From the NCBI GenBank assembly GCA_040904925.1, contig JBBDSP010000016.1, positions 47,460 through 111,459 on the forward strand: a DNA stretch of 64,000 bases. Reading direction: 5' to 3'. The translations under genes and the position numbers were made by a program. Under the pieces are notes generated by a model. The model searched no databases. It had not been told where the DNA came from and saw only the letters and a list, made by a program, of their open reading frames with translations. The stretch is from Gracilimonas sp040904925. GTDB lineage: Bacteria > Bacteroidota > Rhodothermia > Balneolales > Balneolaceae. Of this stretch, positions 49,735-58,454 are shown in pieces; within the stretch, counting starts at the first letter, position 1, and the number at the start of each line of letters is the position of its first letter.

Positions 49735-50610
49735 ATGGAAATAAATAGTATTGCCATTTCATCCGGACAAGTAGAATCCAGCGAAGGACTACCCATTCGG
49801 TATGATCTGTATTCACCTATTTCAAGAAACTCTCTAAGCTTCCCGGTACTTATCTTCTTGCATGGCTTTAAAGGTTTTAAAGACTGGGGGCCGTTTCCAG
49901 ATGTTTGTGAAGAAATGGCAAGAGCCGGTTTCGGAGTTGTTGCTATGAATTTTTCTTTGAATGGAATTGGGGAAAATAAAACGGAATTCACTGAGTTGGA
50001 TCTGTTTGAACGAGAGACCTTTTCTCAGGATCTGAATGATATCGGAACTGTGATTGAAGCATTGCAAAAAGGAGAGATCTCTGACAATCACTCCAGTCTT
50101 AATACGGATGTTATTGGCCTTTTGGGACATTCACGTGGCGGGCACACTGCTATTGCTGCTGCTGTAGAATATGATCCGGTACAGTGTTTGGTAACTTGGT
50201 CTGCTGTAGCAGATTATCGGGAACGATGGACCGATCAAATGAAAAAAGACTGGGAAAAACAGGGTTACACTGAAATTGAAAACAGCAGAACCGGCCAAAA
50301 GATGAAGGTCGGAAAAGTTGTCTATGACGACTCAATTGACAATGCAGATCGTGTTATTGCCATAGAACGTGTAAAAGAACTTCGTATACCTACTCTGTTT
50401 ATTCATGGGCGTGATGATGAGTCTGTTTCTTATACTGATTCTGAAAAACTTCATATTGCTTGCGAAGCTCGTGATAAAGAATTACGCTTTGTGTCGAACG
50501 GGACTCATACCTATGGAGCTATTCACCCTTTTGAAGACCAAGACTTCCCTAAGCCCTTCTCTGAAGTGTTAGACTGGACGGAAGGTTGGTTTGTTGAACA
50601 CTTAGGTTAA
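49735..50610 (+). CDS. Alpha/beta hydrolase (dienelactone hydrolase-like)
   Basis: A 291-residue serine hydrolase. The oxyanion region FLHGFKGFKDWG (about 42-53), nucleophile elbow GLLGHSRGGHTAI with catalytic Ser (about 133-145), acid loop LFIHGRDDESVSY (about 220-232) and catalytic His in SNGTHTYGA (about 258-266) make a full triad. It is cytoplasmic (no signal peptide). Substrate unknown: esterases, peptidases and dienelactone hydrolases share this form. It follows rluB by 11 bases, perhaps in the same transcript. Confidence 0.85.
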   Translation: MEINSIAISSGQVESSEGLPIRYDLYSPISRNSLSFPVLIFLHGFKGFKDWGPFPDVCEEMARAGFGVVAMNFSLNGIGENKTEFTELDLFERETFSQDLNDIGTVIEALQKGEISDNHSSLNTDVIGLLGHSRGGHTAIAAAVEYDPVQCLVTWSAVADYRERWTDQMKKDWEKQGYTEIENSRTGQKMKVGKVVYDDSIDNADRVIAIERVKELRIPTLFIHGRDDESVSYTDSEKLHIACEARDKELRFVSNGTHTYGAIHPFEDQDFPKPFSEVLDWTEGWFVEHLG

Positions 50611-50727
50611 TATATATTATGCTTTTAAACTTTTTACACAGCAATTAAGCCTTAATACCTTGATAAGGTTGAGAATAAGCCTCAACTTACTACACTACAT
50701 AATAACTACAATTAATCAGGAAAATTT

Positions 50728-53229
50728 ATGAGTAACAGTACGTTTAATTTGAAAATGCTTTCTGTGCTTTTTCTAAGTTTTGCCTTTGTTTTTACAGGGT
50801 GTAAATCATCAGAACAAGTATCAGAAACTCCGGACCGGCCCGATCGAAGTACAAGGAGTGCACCCGGTGATACTGACATGAAAAAATATAGCGAAGTCAT
50901 CACAGATGATGCAGAATCTGATGAAGGACTATTCAATGTCCACAAAGTGGATGGCAAGTATTACTATGAAATTCCTGATGACCACTTAGAGCGGGAAATG
51001 TTGTTGGTAACCCGTGTAGTTAAAACCGCTGATAATCTTGGTTACGGCGGAGAGAAAATGAATACACAAATAGTCCGCTGGCAAAAGAAAGACAAGAATA
51101 TCTTATTGAGACATGTGTCTTATGAAAATGTAGCTACAGAAGGAAAACCGATCTATGAAGCGGTTAAAAATTCTAACTTTGAGCCAATAATTGCTTCATT
51201 TAGCATTGAATCTTTGAATGAAGATTCAACAGGATCTGTAATTGAAGTAACTCCACTTTTTACAACAGATATTCCCTCACTTGGAATGTCCAGTAACCAA
51301 CGAAGTTCCTATCAGGTTAGAAGGTTGGATGGCAGCCGTACATTTATTGAGCACATTAACAGTTACCCTGAGAATATAGAGGCTCGCAATGTGCTAACTT
51401 ATGATGCAGGTCAGCCTCCATCAAATTCTTCAACAGGGACAATTTCAATGGAAGTGAATCACAGTATGATCGTGCTTCCTGAAGAAGAAATGCGACCACG
51501 TTCTTATGATCAACGAGTTGGATTTTTCAGTGTAAATAAAACTGAATACTCAGATGAAGCTCAAAAAGCAAAGCAGATCCGGCATGTTACCCGCTGGAAA
51601 CTTGTCCCTAAAGACAAAGAAGCTTATCAGGCATGGTTAGACGGTGAAAGTAATGAGTTGGTAGAACCGGAAGAACCAATCGTTTATTATGTAGATCCTG
51701 CAACTCCTGAAAAATGGAGAAAATATCTCCTTCAGGGTGTTGATGACTGGCAAGTAGCTTTTGAAGAAGCCGGATTTAAAAATGCCATTGTAGGGAAGCT
51801 CCCTCCAACGAAAGAGGAAGATCCTGAATTCAGCCCTGAAGATGTACGCTATTCTGTGATCCGTTATTTTGCGTCTCCAATTCAGAATGCATATGGACCT
51901 CATGTACACGATCCGCGATCAGGTCAAATTCTTGAAAGTGATATCGGGTGGTACCATAACGTAATGAATCTGTTGAGAAACTGGTTCTTCATTCAAACGG
52001 CAGCCACTAATCCTGATGCACGTGGTGTTGAGTTTGACGATGAGGTAATGGGCGAATTGATCCGTTTTGTATCGGCACACGAAGTTGGACACACACTTGG
52101 TTTTCCACATAACTTCGGTTCAAGCTATGCTTACACGGTAGAACAACTCCGCGATCCTGAATTTACTTCTAACCATGGAACGGCACCATCTATCATGGAT
52201 TATGCCCGTTTTAACTATATAGCCCAGCCAGGTGACGGTGTTACCAATTTCTATCCTGCTGTCGGTGAATATGACAAATGGAATGCGAAATGGGGTTACA
52301 CCTGGTTTCCGGAAGACATGAGTGATGAAGAAATTGAAGCTACTCTTAATGAGTGGACCAAAGAAAGAGCCGACGATCCGGTATACTTTTACGGACGTCA
52401 GACCGGTTCAAAAATAGATCCTCGTTCTCAAAATGAAGACCTGACTAATGATGCTATGGAAGCCGGTGAACTTGGCCTTGCCAACTTACAGGTAATTACG
52501 GAAAACCTCATCGACTGGATCGAAGAAGATGGTAAAAACTTTGAAGATCTGAACGAACTCTATAATAACATTATAGGGCAATGGAGTCGATATATGGGGC
52601 ACGCGTTAAGCAACGTTGGCGGTGTTTATGAAGATCATAAAACCTTTGATCAGGATGGGGTTGTTTATAACCCGGTTCCTGAAGCTACTCAACGAGAAGC
52701 TATGTCGTTTCTCCAGCAGCATGCATTCAGCGCACCTTCCTGGGCATTTAACGAGGAAATCCTCGACCGTGTAAACCAAGCATCTGCAATTGAATCATTC
52801 CGCCGGGCACAAGCCGGTGTTCTGAGCAATTTAGTGGGAGCTTCACGAATAGCCCGCCTGATAGAGTATGAAAAACGTACAGATGGCGATTCATACACAG
52901 CCTTTGAAATGATGGATGACGTAAGGAACGGCATCTTTAAAGAGGTGAGAGCCAATGAAAACATTAACGTTCATCGCAGATATCTGCAGCGTGCATATAT
53001 CGAAGAAATGGCTAATCTGATGGAAATGGAATCACAAGGTGGAGGCTGGTTTGGTCCTTCGATCAATGTGAGTCAATCAGATATACGTGCCAACGTACGT
53101 AATCAGTTAACCATTTTGAACCGTGATATAAATAGTGCAATTCAAAATGGTGGCCTTGATCGTGTGACTCGTACTCACCTTGAAGATGCTTCAGCAACTA
53201 TTGAAGACATTCTTGAAAGCGATGACTAA
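50728..53229 (+). CDS. Zinc-dependent metalloprotease lipoprotein (DUF5117/DUF4953 type)
   Basis: An 833-residue outer-membrane or periplasmic lipoprotein: lipobox FTGC with lipidated Cys25. An N-terminal DUF5117-like region (about 65-260: YYEIPDDHLEREMLLVTRV..., RRLDGSRTFIEHINSYPENIEARNVLTYDAG) precedes a metzincin-type protease domain with HEVGHTLGFPHNF (H451, E452, H455 and third ligand H461) and the SIMDYARFN Met-turn (about 489-497). The family is common in Bacteroidota and close relatives; substrates are not established. A clear terminator follows. It is probably a single-gene unit. Confidence 0.92.
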   Translation: MSNSTFNLKMLSVLFLSFAFVFTGCKSSEQVSETPDRPDRSTRSAPGDTDMKKYSEVITDDAESDEGLFNVHKVDGKYYYEIPDDHLEREMLLVTRVVKTADNLGYGGEKMNTQIVRWQKKDKNILLRHVSYENVATEGKPIYEAVKNSNFEPIIASFSIESLNEDSTGSVIEVTPLFTTDIPSLGMSSNQRSSYQVRRLDGSRTFIEHINSYPENIEARNVLTYDAGQPPSNSSTGTISMEVNHSMIVLPEEEMRPRSYDQRVGFFSVNKTEYSDEAQKAKQIRHVTRWKLVPKDKEAYQAWLDGESNELVEPEEPIVYYVDPATPEKWRKYLLQGVDDWQVAFEEAGFKNAIVGKLPPTKEEDPEFSPEDVRYSVIRYFASPIQNAYGPHVHDPRSGQILESDIGWYHNVMNLLRNWFFIQTAATNPDARGVEFDDEVMGELIRFVSAHEVGHTLGFPHNFGSSYAYTVEQLRDPEFTSNHGTAPSIMDYARFNYIAQPGDGVTNFYPAVGEYDKWNAKWGYTWFPEDMSDEEIEATLNEWTKERADDPVYFYGRQTGSKIDPRSQNEDLTNDAMEAGELGLANLQVITENLIDWIEEDGKNFEDLNELYNNIIGQWSRYMGHALSNVGGVYEDHKTFDQDGVVYNPVPEATQREAMSFLQQHAFSAPSWAFNEEILDRVNQASAIESFRRAQAGVLSNLVGASRIARLIEYEKRTDGDSYTAFEMMDDVRNGIFKEVRANENINVHRRYLQRAYIEEMANLMEMESQGGGWFGPSINVSQSDIRANVRNQLTILNRDINSAIQNGGLDRVTRTHLEDASATIEDILESDD

Positions 53230-53250
53230 TTGCTGATCAGCTAAACTTTT

Positions 53251-53286
53251 AAAGCCCCCGTTCAAATTTTATGAATGGGGGCTTTT
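53251..53286 (+). terminator. Intrinsic terminator after the metalloprotease gene
   Basis: AAAGCCCCCGTTCA (53251-53264) pairs with 53272-53285 with one G-U, loop of seven, followed by T residues. Confidence 0.9.
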
Positions 53287-53362
53287 TATGTAAACTACTT
53301 TTTGAACCTGAAGTACCTTTTTAGCATTTTAGAGCAGCCGGTAATTAAATCATGAAGCAGAT

Positions 53363-54229
53363 ATGGAAGGATTGATCGAATTTTTTGAAAACGTACCTAC
53401 CACATTCAGAGCTGGTATTTTGATTGGAGGTATTTTTCTATTTTGGGTGATCGAAGGAGTTTTTCCCCTCTTCGAATTTGGATATAAAAAAGTACGCCAT
53501 GCTGCTATAAACTTAGTGTTGAATGGGTTTTTTGTAGTCATAGGACTCGGTTTTGCCGGGATATTGGTATGGTCATCGAATTATGTGACCACGAATGAAT
53601 TTGGGGTACTTCAGTGGATTGAAATGCCGTTATGGGCACAGGCAATTGTTGGAGTGATGCTGCTCGATTTTTTTGGCGCCTATTTGATTCATTGGATCGA
53701 GCACAAAATTAAATTCATGTGGAAATTTCATCTTGTACACCACAGTGATACTACCGTAGATGTAACAACAGGACTTCGCCATCATCCCGGTGAGGCGGTC
53801 TTCAGAATGGTCTTTACGATTATTGGGGTGATATTTGTGGGAGTACCGATATGGATCATATTCCTCTACCAAAGTATTTCGGCACTATTTGCCCACCTGA
53901 CACATGCCAATATCAACATGCCGAAAAAGTTAGACCGGGCATTATCCTGGGTATTTATCACACCGCTGATGCATAAAGTGCATCACCACTATACACAGCC
54001 GTTTACGGATACCAACTACGGAAATATCTTTGCGATTTGGGACCGTATGTTCGGCACTTTCGCTGAAGTAAATGACGTCTCAGAACTAACCTACGGTATA
54101 GATACCCACATGGACCCAGAAGAAAATGATAATCTGGGGAATTTATTGAAGATCCCTTTTCAGCCATACCGCCCACCTACAGGTACTAAATTTGGAGAAG
54201 AACCGGAACTAAGAAAGCCAAAAAAATAG
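53363..54229 (+). CDS. Sterol desaturase/fatty acid hydroxylase-like membrane di-iron protein
   Basis: A 288-residue membrane protein with about five hydrophobic segments. The eight-histidine di-iron pattern is complete: HWIEHKIKFMW (H..EH), FHLVHHSD (HxxHH), LRHHPGE, LTHANIN and HKVHHHY. Family members hydroxylate or desaturate sterols, carotenoids or fatty acids using O2. Its substrate is unknown; lipid or carotenoid modification is a reasonable guess. It is convergent with the Na+/solute symporter, with a single base between the two stop codons. Confidence 0.9.
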   Translation: MEGLIEFFENVPTTFRAGILIGGIFLFWVIEGVFPLFEFGYKKVRHAAINLVLNGFFVVIGLGFAGILVWSSNYVTTNEFGVLQWIEMPLWAQAIVGVMLLDFFGAYLIHWIEHKIKFMWKFHLVHHSDTTVDVTTGLRHHPGEAVFRMVFTIIGVIFVGVPIWIIFLYQSISALFAHLTHANINMPKKLDRALSWVFITPLMHKVHHHYTQPFTDTNYGNIFAIWDRMFGTFAEVNDVSELTYGIDTHMDPEENDNLGNLLKIPFQPYRPPTGTKFGEEPELRKPKK

Positions 54230-54230
54230 A

Positions 54231-55961
54231 TTATTTAGATTTTGGCCAGATTAAGCTGATCGTAATACCAACGAGAACTACAACAAATGTTCCTACAGGG
54301 TTCAACCATAAGAACTCAACTGCCTTGGCATATCCATCCGGAATTGTATTCCAGGGAAAGATGAATGAATAGTCGCCTGTAGTTGCATTGTAGAAAAAAC
54401 GGTCGAAGGCGAACACCGAAAACATCCCGGTAAGCAGACCGGTTAAAGCACCGGTTCCGGTAGCTCGTTTTACCCAAAGAAGCAGAATAAAAACCCCAAG
54501 GATGGAACCATAAAAGTAGCTTCCGATCTGATTAACAAGTTCAATGATAGATCGGGTTTCACCCATCAACAAAGCAGAGACGGTGGCAAGAGCTCCCCAG
54601 AAAAAAGTCACACTCCGCGACGACTTCAAATAATGAGTCTCTGTATGTAAATCTCCTTGTAGCCGCTGATACCAGTCAACAATAGAAACCGTCGTCAAAG
54701 CATTTAGCTCACTGTCGATAGAGCTGAGGGCCGCTGCAAAAATTCCTCCCACCACTAATCCAATGATACCAATAGGAACGTAATTGAGAATGAAGTATGG
54801 GAAAATGTAGTTAGTGTCATTTACATCAGCCTGTCTAATTTCGGCCTGTAATGCTAGTTCAGCATCGCGGGCTTCGTTCATCTGAGCATCTGTCTCTACA
54901 AAAAGCTGCTGAGATTGATTATCCCGACTTTGAACGGCTGCAAGAGCTGCTTCTTGTCTGCTTAAATGAGCAACTTCATATTCCTGGAGGATCTTCTGCT
55001 CGGCTATTTGCTGCTGTTCATTTTGGGCAACGGGTTCAGTAGCACGGAATGAGGCCGGAGCGGAATTGAAAATAAAGAACACGTACAACATGACCCCGAG
55101 TAACAGAATAAAAAACTGCATAGGTATTTTGGCGTATGCAGTTAACAACAGAGATTTTCGGGCATTTTTCACCGAATCTGTAGTCAGGTATCGCTGTACT
55201 TGAGATTGGTCGGTACCGAAATAAGAAGCCATTAAAAAGAAGGCAGCGATCACTCCGCTCCATACATTATATTTTTCGGTAAGATCGAAACTAACGTCAA
55301 GAACAGTAAGCTTGTCCAGACTTCCCGCCAGATAAAGGGCTCCCTCAAAGCCAACCTCTTCCGGTAAATTTATCCAAATGAGAATGAAGCAAAAGACGAG
55401 GCCAAACATCATAATGATCATTTGTTTTACATCGGTTGTAATTACCCCTGCAATTCCACCTACCGTAGTATAAAGAGTAGCAATTACACCAATGATGAGA
55501 ATAGTGATATTCAGCGGTAATCCAAGTAAAAGTGCAAGGACATAAGAAGGCGCGGCAATCAAGACCCCGAGAGCGAGTCCGCGGGAAATAAGAAAAAGTC
55601 CGGAGGTAGTAAGCCTGGTCTTTAACCCAAAACGTTCTTCTAGTACTTCGTACGCTGTGAAGTTCTGCATCTTACTGAAAAAAGGAACCAGGAACATACA
55701 GATGAAGATCATCGCAAATGGAATGGCCAGATAAACCTGTACAAACCGCATGTCTTCTACATAAGCGATCCCGGTGGTTCCAATAAAAGTGATAGCAGAG
55801 GCCTGGGTTGCCATCACGGAAAGTCCCGCCGCCCACCAGGGCATAGAGCGGTTAGCAAGCAGATATCCCTCAATGGTGGAAGCGTCTTTTCCCCGGCGCG
55901 TACCATCCCAGATGGTATAGCCTAAAAATGCGATCAAAACCGTCCAGTCGATCCAGCTCAT
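54231..55961 (-). CDS. Sodium:solute symporter (SSS) with a hydrophilic coiled-coil insert
   Basis: A 576-residue Na+-coupled carrier. The N-terminal helices include GYLLANRSMPWWAAGLSVMATQASAITFIG (about 32-61), the SSS Na+-site signature, and TTVGGIAGVITTDVKQ (about 165-180). Residues about 303-385 form a long Gln/Glu/Ala-rich hydrophilic insert between helices, predicted as coiled coil, which most characterised SSS proteins (PutP, SGLT) lack. The rest of the helices follow to the C-terminus. Substrate unknown. The ATG follows the stop codon of a 41-residue membrane protein without a gap. Confidence 0.9.
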   Translation of the reverse strand: MSWIDWTVLIAFLGYTIWDGTRRGKDASTIEGYLLANRSMPWWAAGLSVMATQASAITFIGTTGIAYVEDMRFVQVYLAIPFAMIFICMFLVPFFSKMQNFTAYEVLEERFGLKTRLTTSGLFLISRGLALGVLIAAPSYVLALLLGLPLNITILIIGVIATLYTTVGGIAGVITTDVKQMIIMMFGLVFCFILIWINLPEEVGFEGALYLAGSLDKLTVLDVSFDLTEKYNVWSGVIAAFFLMASYFGTDQSQVQRYLTTDSVKNARKSLLLTAYAKIPMQFFILLLGVMLYVFFIFNSAPASFRATEPVAQNEQQQIAEQKILQEYEVAHLSRQEAALAAVQSRDNQSQQLFVETDAQMNEARDAELALQAEIRQADVNDTNYIFPYFILNYVPIGIIGLVVGGIFAAALSSIDSELNALTTVSIVDWYQRLQGDLHTETHYLKSSRSVTFFWGALATVSALLMGETRSIIELVNQIGSYFYGSILGVFILLLWVKRATGTGALTGLLTGMFSVFAFDRFFYNATTGDYSFIFPWNTIPDGYAKAVEFLWLNPVGTFVVVLVGITISLIWPKSK

Positions 55962-56087
55962 TTACGGAAGGTTGAATGTTGAGGTGAACCAAAAGAAAAG
56001 AAAAATAAAAACAATGCCTAAAATAGCCACTGCAGTATAGTCTTTGAGCCATTCAGGTTTTATGTCATCCTTGGGTTTATTATCCAT
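55962..56087 (-). CDS. 41-residue single-helix protein coupled to the symporter
   Basis: An ATG at 56087 (MDNKPKDDIKPEWLKDY) opens a 41-codon frame with one strong membrane helix (about 18-36, rich in Phe and Ile). An in-frame ATG further upstream exists, but the sequence before MDNKPK lacks small-protein character. Its stop codon TAA is directly followed by the ATG of the symporter, so translation must be coupled. A small subunit or assembly factor is suggested by the context; it does not match the known DUF4212 small subunits by eye. Confidence 0.6.
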   Translation of the reverse strand: MDNKPKDDIKPEWLKDYTAVAILGIVFIFLFFWFTSTFNLP

Positions 56088-56209
56088 GGCAGATAATAGA
56101 TAATGTAGGATTCTTTTGAAAGTGAAATATGAATAGCGTTGGTACTGTTTGTGCATTTTTTGTACTCTGTCAAAGTATTTTATAATTCAGAAATTATGAT
56201 AGCTATAAT

Positions 56210-57682
56210 ATGATCACAGCCTTCAAAGAGATCCGTAAATATGCCGGGCTGATCGGTGGTTTTTTGGTTTTTGTGATCATGTTGATGAGTCCCGTTCCGG
56301 ATGGGTTAACAGATGCAGCATGGAAAACAGCAGCTGTTACCATGCTTATGGCGGCTTGGTGGATCACGGAGGCGCTACCGATCTCGGTAACAGCTTTGTT
56401 GCCCATTGTATTATTTCCGGTTTTGGAGGTGAGCACTATCAGTGAGGCCACTACGCCTTATGCAAACCCACTCATATTTTTATTTTTGGGAGGATTTATC
56501 ATTGCATTGGCTATGGAGAAGTGGAATCTGCACCGCCGTATAGCCATCAATATTGTTAGTTTTGTAGGGGTGAAGCCATCATCAATTATATTCGGATTTA
56601 TCTTATCAGCGGCATTTTTGAGTATGTGGGTGAGTAATACAGCAACGGCGATCATGATGCTTCCTATTGCGATGTCAATTCTTGCACTGGTCGAAACAGA
56701 AAGTGGAGATGATAAAACGAATTTTGAGATCGTAATAGTCCTGAGCATTGCCTATGCCTGTAATATTGGTGGAATGGGAACCCTGATAGGAACTCCACCC
56801 AACGCTCTGCTTGCTGGATTTATGCTGGAAAACTATGGTATCGAGATCAGTTTTGTTGACTGGCTGAAAGTCGGCTTACCCCTCGTTATAATATCATTGC
56901 CTCTGATGTATTACGTTTTAACTAAACTTATATATCCAATAAAGATCGAGGTACTTCCCGGTGGAAAGGAACTGATTCAGAACCAACTGAATGATATGGG
57001 AAGTATTTCATCTCAAGAGAAAAAAGTAGCTGCGGTTTTCACAATAACAGCCATCTTATGGATAACCAGACCTCTTATTTCTGAATATTTCCCGGGAATT
57101 TCTGATGCGGGGATTGCAATAACTTCTGCTGTGGCTTTTTTTATTATTCCTGCAGATCTGAAAGAAAAAGAGTTTCTGTTGAAATGGTCAGATACCAAAA
57201 ATTTACCTTGGGGAGTGCTCATTCTGTTTGGTGGTGGATTAAGTATGGCATCGGCAATCAGTGAAACCGGATTGGCCACATGGATTGGAGGGGGAATCGG
57301 AAGTTTGAATGCGTGGCCGATCTTATTGATCATATTGGCTGTGGTTACTCTAATAATTTTTTTAACGGAGATGACTAGCAATACAGCCTCTACGGCTGCT
57401 TTTCTCCCGATCTTGGCTTCAGTTGCAATTGGACTTGGTGAAAATCCATTGTTGTTAGCCATACCTACGGTTTTAGGAGCAAGCTGTGCATTTATGCTAC
57501 CGGTGGCCACGCCTCCCAATGCTATTGTTTACGGAAGTGGAAAGATCACAATTCCGGAAATGTCGAAGGCCGGTCTTTGGCTGAATATGTTATTTATTTT
57601 ACTCCTTACCGGTGCTTCGCTGACATTAATTGCCTGGGTTTTTGGGATAGATGTGGGAGTGCTTCCTGAATGGGTAGCTTGA
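56210..57682 (+). CDS. DASS/SLC13 sodium-coupled anion symporter
   Basis: A 490-residue carrier of the divalent anion:Na+ symporter family. The two SNT substrate/Na+ motifs are present: WVSNTATAIMMLP (about 144-156) and TSNTASTAAFLP (about 389-400), together with NIGGMGTLIGTPPNAL (about 186-201) and the second hairpin LPVATPPNAIVYGSG. Substrates in the family are C4-dicarboxylates, citrate or sulfate; dicarboxylate is most usual for proteins of this length. It differs from the RCK-C type permease at 9557. It is followed by an OMP gene 79 bases later. Confidence 0.92.
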   Translation: MITAFKEIRKYAGLIGGFLVFVIMLMSPVPDGLTDAAWKTAAVTMLMAAWWITEALPISVTALLPIVLFPVLEVSTISEATTPYANPLIFLFLGGFIIALAMEKWNLHRRIAINIVSFVGVKPSSIIFGFILSAAFLSMWVSNTATAIMMLPIAMSILALVETESGDDKTNFEIVIVLSIAYACNIGGMGTLIGTPPNALLAGFMLENYGIEISFVDWLKVGLPLVIISLPLMYYVLTKLIYPIKIEVLPGGKELIQNQLNDMGSISSQEKKVAAVFTITAILWITRPLISEYFPGISDAGIAITSAVAFFIIPADLKEKEFLLKWSDTKNLPWGVLILFGGGLSMASAISETGLATWIGGGIGSLNAWPILLIILAVVTLIIFLTEMTSNTASTAAFLPILASVAIGLGENPLLLAIPTVLGASCAFMLPVATPPNAIVYGSGKITIPEMSKAGLWLNMLFILLLTGASLTLIAWVFGIDVGVLPEWVA

Positions 57683-57761
57683 TTTTTTTAGCGTCAAAAA
57701 CAAATTATTGAAACACAGACAGTGTTTTGTAACTTTAGGTAAATAAATTAAAGGAGACCCT

Positions 57762-58331
57762 ATGAAACGTATACTACCTCTTGCTATACTAATTACAACG
57801 ATTTTTTCAGTAACTACTTATGCCCAGTTTGAGATCGGTGCTTCCTATGAGCTACGCGATGAGGACCCTAAAAATGGATTTGGCATTCGAGTTCAAAAAG
57901 GAATTCTTGATCAGCTTCCTATCGTCAATCTTGGATTGAGATTACACGCAAGTTACTTTAGCGAAGAGAATAATATAGATTTTGATAATCAGTCCGGGTC
58001 ATACTCAGAGGATCTTACCCATTATGATATTGGTATAGCCGCAATAGGTGGTGTCTCTATTGGTTTGCTTGAGCCATATGTTGGATTAGGACTTGGAACT
58101 GAAAATTATGAAAGAGCAGTACAAGATGCCCAAAATTCAGCGACTCCGGAAAGTGGTGAGGAAAGTAGTCTTTACTGGAATATGCTGGCTGGTGCAAAAG
58201 TAACCATTATTCCATTGATAAAGCCTTTTGTAGAATACCGATACTCAGTTTCTGAATTGGAAAAACCTGAGTTGGGTGATGTGAATTCCCAAACAGGAAG
58301 AATTATGTTTGGAGTATCTTTAAGTTTCTAA
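57762..58331 (+). CDS. Outer membrane beta-barrel protein
   Basis: A 189-residue exported protein with a signal peptide (about 1-21, cleavage after TYAQ) and eight or so alternating beta strands, ending in a C-terminal aromatic residue (GRIMFGVSLSF), as usual for Bam substrates. It belongs to the OmpW/OmpA-barrel-like small porin group (pattern GLGLGTENYERA, KPFVEYRYSVSEL). Function unknown. A ribosome site AAAGGAG precedes the ATG, and an intrinsic terminator follows. Confidence 0.8.
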   Translation: MKRILPLAILITTIFSVTTYAQFEIGASYELRDEDPKNGFGIRVQKGILDQLPIVNLGLRLHASYFSEENNIDFDNQSGSYSEDLTHYDIGIAAIGGVSIGLLEPYVGLGLGTENYERAVQDAQNSATPESGEESSLYWNMLAGAKVTIIPLIKPFVEYRYSVSELEKPELGDVNSQTGRIMFGVSLSF

Positions 58332-58349
58332 AATTATGGTATAGCTTTC

Positions 58350-58384
58350 AAAGCGGATATGAACTTCATGTCCGCTTTTTTTGT
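58350..58384 (+). terminator. Intrinsic terminator after the OMP gene
   Basis: AAGCGGA (58351-58357) pairs with TCCGCTT (58371-58377); the loop itself can pair partly, and seven T follow. Confidence 0.85.
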
Positions 58385-58454
58385 AGAATTTGATATATGT
58401 TAAGTGCTTTATATACCGTTAGTAAGTACTTTTATGAGATGAATAATTAGAAAT

